A stretch of DNA of 24,772 nucleotides from Guillardia theta CCMP2712. Lineage: Eukaryota; Cryptophyceae; Pyrenomonadales; Geminigeraceae. Position 1 is the first letter of the stretch. Every line of letters starts with the position of its first letter. A model generated the notes under the pieces. It was not told the DNA's origin and did not search any database. It saw only the letters and a list, made by a program, of their open reading frames with translations. Where the stretch lies: contig NW_005434667.1 of assembly GCF_000315625.1 (NCBI RefSeq), forward strand, positions 1,201,803 through 1,226,574, given 5' to 3'. Below are positions 20,121 to 24,772 of the stretch, one piece after another. The position numbers were made by a program, and so were the translations under genes.

Positions 20121-21319
20121 ATGCCGCACACAGGGAACCAGCCCGCCTCACCCACTCATCATATAATAAACATGCTGGCCATGGCAGCGATAGGAGTTGG
20201 CAGTCCTGCCGGGGCGTTTGTCCCTCACCTTCCATCAGGTCTGACTCAAGCTCGTCATTGTCTTGCAAGGAGAAATGGTGACTCTCCCTTGCTGCGAGGA
20301 GTGTCCTGTCGAGCTCCTTACCAGCGACAAGCCGCGAAGCTCAAAATGCAGGAGATGGATCGTGATGGAACCTTCCAGAGGGATGAGAGCGACAATGTGA
20401 GAAGATATGGCTTGCTGATAGCATGGGCTTGTTTCATGTCATATGGCATCTTCTTTGCACCAGAAGTGACCGAGGGAGCTTCAAAGCAAATTCTCCTCGA
20501 CGTTCTGGATCCATCGAAGCTCCAGACTATCAATCCGATCTTCTTTGCCGTTTTCAATTTGCTTGGAGTTTGGCCAGCAGTGATGGCTTCTCTACTCTTT
20601 CCGCTCAAACCGATATCCCAGAAACTTCCTGCTTCTCCCTTCATATTTGGGTCATTCGCTCTGGGTGCTTTCGCTCTGACGCCTTACCTGGCACTGACGA
20701 GCTACGGCCCTGAAACGGATAAAGGTAGAGTTTTCGTTTATGCACTAGAATAGAAGGAAAGTAATTCATCTTTTCATCTAGATTCGATGTTTTCCCGTTT
20801 CTTTCAAAACAAGATAACTTCTGCTTGCCTCCTGATCTTCACTGTAAATGGTCTATAGATTTCTGCAGTTGTAATTTTGTCACTGTCAGGTTGGGCTATA
20901 TTCGTACGGAGCCGGCTTTTTTGCACCAAACATTTTGAATGGAGGATCTGATTACAGCATTGATGTCCTCGTATACTCTTACTTCAAGGGCTTTATTGAG
21001 CTCTTCAGGTCAATTAAGCTGGTAAACGTGTCTTCATGCGATTTCATTTTTTTATGGTAAGCACGGCCAAGACGTCCAAAGTGAGCTGACGTAATACTTG
21101 TTGATTCAAGGCTTCTCAGTTCCAAGCCACTGTTTGAAGACATGAAGCGAAGGGGTAGTATACTCTATCTTCATCCCATGGATGACATTTCTTGCAGGAT
21201 GGCTTAAAGAAGCTGGAGACCTTCCGCTTTTCCTTAGCTTTATGCTCGCTCCGGTCATTGGAGCCTGTCTATGGCTTTTGGTCAGACCAGATTTACCTCA
21301 GACCAGACGTACAGATTGA
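20121..21319 (+). CDS. Plastid-targeted integral membrane protein of unknown function
   Basis: Exons 20121-20729, 20890-21056, 21111-21154 and 21198-21319, 313 aa. The second Met at 20172 gives 296 aa and a more classical signal peptide. The first donor is uncertain: gtagag at 20725 looks stronger, but only gtttt at 20730 keeps the frame. The start region reads MLAMAAIGVGSPAGAFVPHL, with a short hydrophobic run and Phe after Ala-Gly-Ala, as in the bipartite plastid presequences of red-lineage secondary algae. A basic transit-like stretch follows (ARHCLARRNG). Hydrophobic segments include GLLIAWACFMSYGIFFAP, a second at INPIFFAVFNLLGVW, a third at FIFGSFALGAFALTPYL and a last near the C-terminus (FMLAPVIGACLWLLV). 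The section SIKLVNVSSCDF, then DMKRRGWLKEAGDLPLF, then LWLLVRPDLP resembles, from memory, uncharacterised chloroplast membrane proteins of plants and algae. No catalytic motif is visible. Plastid envelope or thylakoid is the likely site. Confidence 0.75.
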
Positions 21320-21697
21320 GAGAGATCCGGCGCATAAATAGGAGAAGAGAGGTATAAAGGTCGGTTTTCGGATGTTCGTTTGCGGCAAAGATTGAAGCAG
21401 TAGAACTGTGATTGTAGCTCAGATTGGCCTTTAGAAACATGGGTACATCAGCTCACTTGCTGTGGAAACAAGCTTATTGTCGCGAAGAAGGTGACGATGA
21501 ATTTGGAACGGGGTTTTAAGCTTGTTTGCCCCAAAAAAGCAAATTTGGTTGAATCCCGAAATGGAATCCAACCCAAGTTTTAGCTTTGATCATGGAAACC
21601 AGTACACGAATGACCATTCAGTTTATTTGCTATACGAAGATGTTACAACAAGCCTACAGCGACATTTGATTTTCACGTCAAATGTTTTTATTCACGC
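21320..21697. other. Short convergent intergenic region
   Basis: This is the 3' side of both flanking genes. The - strand reads AATAAA at 21622-21627 (tttatt on +) and again at 21687-21692, about 70 and 6 nt beyond the stop of the RING-CH gene; the farther one is the better polyadenylation candidate. Nothing coding is seen. Confidence 0.5.
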
Positions 21698-22567
21698 CTA
21701 AAATTCACTTGAATGTCGGCTCCTCTGCACTTGAGGAGGCCACGTTACTCTGTTTTCTTCATTCAGAATATTCCAAAGATTTCCAGGTTCAAAATGTAAG
21801 AGATCATCCATCCTCGCTTCAGCAACTCCCCACATTCCCCTGAATATCTCATTTCTGAGTTGCTGCTGCGTCCATGCACAATATCCTTTGAAAATAAATG
21901 CTTGATTGTTCTTGTTCATTTCAAGAATGTTCATTGTCCATCGAACGGTCTCATGATCACAAGCGACAGAAAACTCTGCAGGCTGATATAAGTTCCTTGG
22001 ATATCCGTCAACGTCCTGTTCTGTACCCTCGAGAAGGATTTTATAGTCCGAGGAAGAGCCGTTTTCCGACCCGTACCACAGCACAAAATATCGCACGACA
22101 CCAAATCTACCACCACAAACAGGCCCACCAAGAAATGTTCGAATACGATGGTCTGCGACAGCATCTGGATTTCTTGAGGTGTGAGTTACAATGACACCCA
22201 TCACTCTTGCGCTGTACTCACAAAGCAGGATCACACTACGAGCTAAAGAGCCAGTTGCTGAATGTGAAGCGACCAGAAATTTTCCTACCTTCAAATCTAA
22301 TCCAAACTGTCCTTCCAGTTGAATACTATACTCGTGCTTGCATACACTGCATATCTTATCTTGTCCTCTTGCCAAGTCCGCCAGTTGACATTGTTGCAAA
22401 CATGACCTATGTATAAATTCTTGCGATCCTCTACATGCACACGGAGAAATCAATGGGTTTCTTCCCTCTCCGCCTTCAACGTCCTCCCCTTCCGATTCAA
22501 AGCATATCCGGCAACATCTCTGATTCATCATTTTTACACCAATTTGCTTAAGGAAATAATTGATCAC
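21698..22567 (-). CDS. RING-CH (MARCH-type) domain fused to a UPF0301/AlgH (YqgE, DUF179) domain
   Basis: A single uninterrupted frame of 289 aa; Met13 or Met14 could also start it. Residues ~19-80 form a complete C4HC3 RING-CH finger: C19-x2-C22, C43-x-C45 (SPCACRGS), H53 and C56 (FIHRSCL), C73-x2-C76 (ICSVCKHEY). RING-CH fingers recruit E2 enzymes for ubiquitin transfer, usually in membrane-bound E3 ligases, but no transmembrane helix follows here. From ~94 to 268 the sequence follows the AlgH/YqgE fold family: KVGKFLVASHS, SLARSVILLCEYS, MGVIVTH, then FLGGPVCGG, then FKGYCAWTQQQLRNEIFRGM and GNLWNIL at the end. In bacteria this family is of unclear function; in plants it is mostly a plastid protein. 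The pairing is unusual. Both domains lie in one exon, so mis-splicing does not explain it. A role in ubiquitination is inferred from the finger only. Confidence 0.88.
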   Translation of the reverse strand: MINYFLKQIGVKMMNQRCCRICFESEGEDVEGGEGRNPLISPCACRGSQEFIHRSCLQQCQLADLARGQDKICSVCKHEYSIQLEGQFGLDLKVGKFLVASHSATGSLARSVILLCEYSARVMGVIVTHTSRNPDAVADHRIRTFLGGPVCGGRFGVVRYFVLWYGSENGSSSDYKILLEGTEQDVDGYPRNLYQPAEFSVACDHETVRWTMNILEMNKNNQAFIFKGYCAWTQQQLRNEIFRGMWGVAEARMDDLLHFEPGNLWNILNEENRVTWPPQVQRSRHSSEF

Positions 22568-23758
22568 GGATTGCTTCTCTTGTGGTGGTTTCCAAATGAG
22601 CAGACAGAGATCAAATTGTCACAAATGGATAGCGGATTTCTTTCCAGTATTCTTTTGTAAAGCTCAGATCCGAAGGTTGTAGTGCAGCCACAGAACTTTC
22701 AGACAGGCATATTTACGTCAGTTCTCAAGTAGGCCCGAGCAGACAGCAACTGGATATGATTCTGCTGGAACACATCGCGTCGAAATCAGGGCAGATGTAT
22801 GAAGGAGAGGATGCCGATAGAGAAGATGTGATGACAATCGTCAAGGTGGCTCATCCATCCTCCGTCAATTTTTTAAACCAGTATGTGTCGGCTTCAAGAC
22901 GGAAGGAGTTGAGCTAGGGTGGGTGGATGTATCGGGGGGTGGGGTCATGTTCCTGGGCTAGTGGAATCAAAAGTGCTAGAAAGTGCAGTAGAAGTGATGG
23001 CAGGGTAGAGAAAAAAGTATACAGGTACAAATATATATACAAACAGTGGGCATAAACTAAGATTGTCTGTACCACATGCGTACAAATCCAATGTACCAGG
23101 TTATTGCCGTACAAAAACAGCCGACAGTAATCTCAACAAAGAGTTTTCGTAGTAAACAAATTGGCAGATAGGGGTGGTCTAACAGTACCCGTCATATGGG
23201 AAATAGGGGTCTTAAGATAATACAGTAGGGGTAGCATTACTCTTGTACTGCTCGTGTCGAATGGCGACGGGTAGTTCGATTTCTAGCTTATTGTGGGGGG
23301 TAGAGGGGGCAATAGTTTTTGGTAGTGCCTGGGATAGAACTTCAAAAATATGAAATAGTATTGAATATTTTCAAAATTGCCTGAATGATGATGGTAAAAA
23401 TGCTGTTGTCGGCGAACAAAATCAGAAGAGTTTGCCAATTTCATTGGTTTCGGGTAAGTTTAAATATTTCATAGTACTTTTTCATTTTGGGGACCCTAGT
23501 TTGCTAATTCCAAAGGACCAACTTTTTTTTTCCATATCACAACCGAGAGGTAACGTGACTCATCAAATTTTTTCGGTCACGACCCCATGTTTTTTCATTC
23601 GGCGCGTCCCTGCCCTATAAGCTGAACCACACAAAACTTATAGTACTTTGGGAGGATAAGAAGGAGGAAAATATCCTACCGCTTTACCTCAGGACGCGTC
23701 GGATTGTTCTGAAGCGGGCCCACTGAGGCCTGCTAAAGCTTTAGCTTGAATCCTACAG
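22568..23758. other. Intergenic region with one exon-like frame; otherwise no genes seen
   Basis: Besides the exon-like frame at 22648-22915, this region is G-rich at 22915-22950 (gggtgggtgg, ggggggtgggg). It is AT-rich from 23020 to 23110 and has scattered aggggt words at 23170-23310, much like the spacer at 4555-5010. From 23350 to 23640 it is AT/T-rich. Open frames on either strand are short and of chance quality. Confidence 0.5.
22648..22915 (+). pseudogene. Orphan exon-like open frame (terminal exon or gene remnant)
   Basis: After a good acceptor (ggatttctttccag) the frame YSFVKLRSEGCSAATELSD... stays open for about 89 codons to a tag at 22913-22915. The composition is protein-like: LDMILLEHIASKSGQMYEG, EDADREDVMTIVKVAHP, then NQYVSASRRKELS. 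It has no early ATG, and the region before it is the promoter and 5' end of the RING-CH gene on the other strand, leaving little room for earlier exons. It may be the last exon of a gene whose start I cannot place, or a decayed copy. I do not recognise it. Confidence 0.35.
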
Positions 23759-24561
23759 ATCAACGAGGCCGGGACAGATCAAAAGGGAAATCCCAAAAGC
23801 AAGCAACCAGGATAAGCAAGGCAGGGAAGCACCTTACTAGCAGACCTGAGATAGCACGACGGCGAGCAGACGACATCTCAGTCACCGTCTCCTTCCTTCG
23901 GAATGAAGCAGCCAAGGAGCTATGGGAAGGCAGGAGAGAATACACCATCGAAGGGAGAGCGTTCCGAGCCACAGAGGTAAGCATAGCACACGACCGGTCC
24001 TTCAAGCTTCGAGCCAAGCGAGGACTCCGGACCTTGGGGCAAGGGAGGGAGCCTTGCCTTAGGGTTTTGGGTTTAGGGTTTAGTCAAGAGAGTCTTCAGT
24101 GTTGGAGATCGCTAACAGGCTCGAGATCAAAGTTGAAGGCATCGACATGGAGGAGGATTTGAACACTAAGTCCTGGAACGGGTCCAAGCTATGCATCTTC
24201 CTTGGCTCCACGGAGGATGCTCAGCGACGCATGATGAAGGAGCTGCCCTTCTATCTCGAAGGCGCAGCCACCTCGAAGCAGTCGGCTTCGACAGGGAGCC
24301 TGAGGCGGCTGGTCAGCGGGAGAGAGCAAGAAGGCAAGGAGGGGCAGCGCGTTCTCGCCACGGGCAACGGCAGCTGCTGAGCTTGAGCAGGAGGCGGAGA
24401 GCGACGACATAGAGCGTCGATCTCTTAGCTTCCTGTTCATAGCACTGAGTAAATTCGCAGAGATGCATGTGCTGGCCTGCTCGCTGAAGGTGGACAAGAA
24501 GGACCGACTGCGGGTGGAGATGAGGGAAGATGACGAAGAAGAGGAAGACTTTAGGGTTTAG
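23759..24561 (+). pseudogene. Partial or broken subtelomeric gene, family unknown
   Basis: An open frame without ATG begins after cctacag (23752-23758). It encodes a basic start (GRDRSKGKSQKQATRISKAG) and then ADDISVTVSFLRNEAAKELW and YTIEGRAFRATE, ending at a strong gtaagc donor (23977). The phase-matched acceptor is the tttag of a short telomere-like run, at 24083. The second exon continues SRESSVLEIANRLEIKVEGI... and KLCIFLGSTEDAQRRMMKEL. Between about 24250 and 24380 the protein-like reading moves to another frame (AAAELEQEAESDDIERRSLS, then HVLACSLKVDKKDRLRVEM and an Asp/Glu tail). It stops at the tag inside the telomere array (24559-24561). I found no intron that joins these two frames in phase, so a frameshift or sequence error is likely. 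The missing start and frame break suggest a remnant or incomplete gene; no family is recognised. Confidence 0.5.
24059..24083 (+). repeat. Short interstitial telomere-type repeat
   Basis: The sequence reads ttagggttttgggtttagggtttag, about three and a half units of TTTAGGG with one variant. It lies inside the probable intron 23977-24083 of the last locus, about 470 bp from the main array and in the same orientation. Confidence 0.85.
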
Positions 24562-24736
24562 GGTTTAGGGTTTAGGGTTTAGGGTTTAGGGTTTAGGGTT
24601 TAGGGTTTAGGGTTTAGGGTTTAGGGTTTAGGGTTTAGGGTTTAGGGTTTAGGGTTTAGGGTTTAGGGTTTAGGGTTTAGGGTTTAGGGTTTAGGGTTTA
24701 GGGTTTAGGGTTTAGGGTTTAGGTTTAGGGTTTAGG
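24550..24736 (+). repeat. (TTTAGGG)n telomere-type array
   Basis: Twenty-four perfect TTTAGGG units run from 24550 to 24717, then come TTTAGG, TTTAGGG and TTTAGG. TTTAGGG is the telomere repeat of plants and many algae. The G-rich strand runs 5' to 3' towards the right end of the window, the orientation expected if the chromosome end lies to the right. However, 36 bp of non-repeat sequence (tggcatggctgag...) follow, so within this window the array is internal. Confidence 0.97.
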
Positions 24737-24772
24737 TGGCATGGCTGAGTTAGGTATCGGTTCCAACGCGGC

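Overview
This is a nuclear DNA window from a single-celled eukaryote. Coding regions are broken by very short GT..AG introns, mostly 39-65 nt, with some of 70-215 nt and one of 409 nt. Genes are packed tightly on both strands, often tail to tail, and there are no bacterial-style operons. Two features suggest an alga with a secondary plastid. The repeat at the right end is the plant/algal telomere heptamer TTTAGGG. The protein at 20121-21319 begins with a signal-peptide-like stretch ending in an A-F-V-P type site, as in red-lineage plastid-targeting presequences. A cryptophyte such as Guillardia is my best guess; it is an inference, not a proof.

Layout, left to right: (1) 1-3515, an unrecognised 11-exon gene on + with pyrimidine-rich repeats in its introns and a PH/GRAM-like middle section. 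(2) 3637-4428, a single-exon HAD phosphatase of the PHOSPHO type on -. (3) 4429-5472, a G-rich then AT-rich spacer. (4) 5473-6500, a four-exon coiled-coil protein with stathmin-like repeats on +. (5) 6501-7709, mostly non-coding, with one possible tiny membrane-protein gene on -. (6) 7710-8841, a two-exon gene on + whose first exon looks like a signal peptide. (7) 8935-11756, a four-exon Tudor-Tudor-BAH chromatin-type protein on -. (8) 11757-13291, a spacer containing an oddly GC-rich island. (9) 13292-15001, a six-exon MORN-repeat protein on +. (10) 15126-19163, an eight-exon protein of about 1187 aa on - with a coiled coil, SUMO-interacting-type motifs, a Cys/His-rich motif and a long helical C-terminal part. 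(11) 19353-20060, a 17-bp minisatellite of about 41 copies between two divergent genes. (12) 20121-21319, a plastid-type membrane protein on +. (13) 21698-22567, a RING-CH domain joined to a UPF0301/AlgH (YqgE, DUF179) domain on -. (14) 22568-23758, a spacer with an orphan exon-like frame. (15) 23759-24561, a damaged or partial gene running into a telomere-repeat array (24550-24736).

The genes do not form one pathway. The most notable items are the RING-CH/AlgH fusion, the SIM plus Cys/His-rich helical protein, and the reuse of telomere-type repeats as a 3' splice site and as a stop codon in the last locus. All exon models were read by eye from frame continuity, splice dinucleotides and matching intron phases. 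Exact ends, especially first exons, need transcript support.
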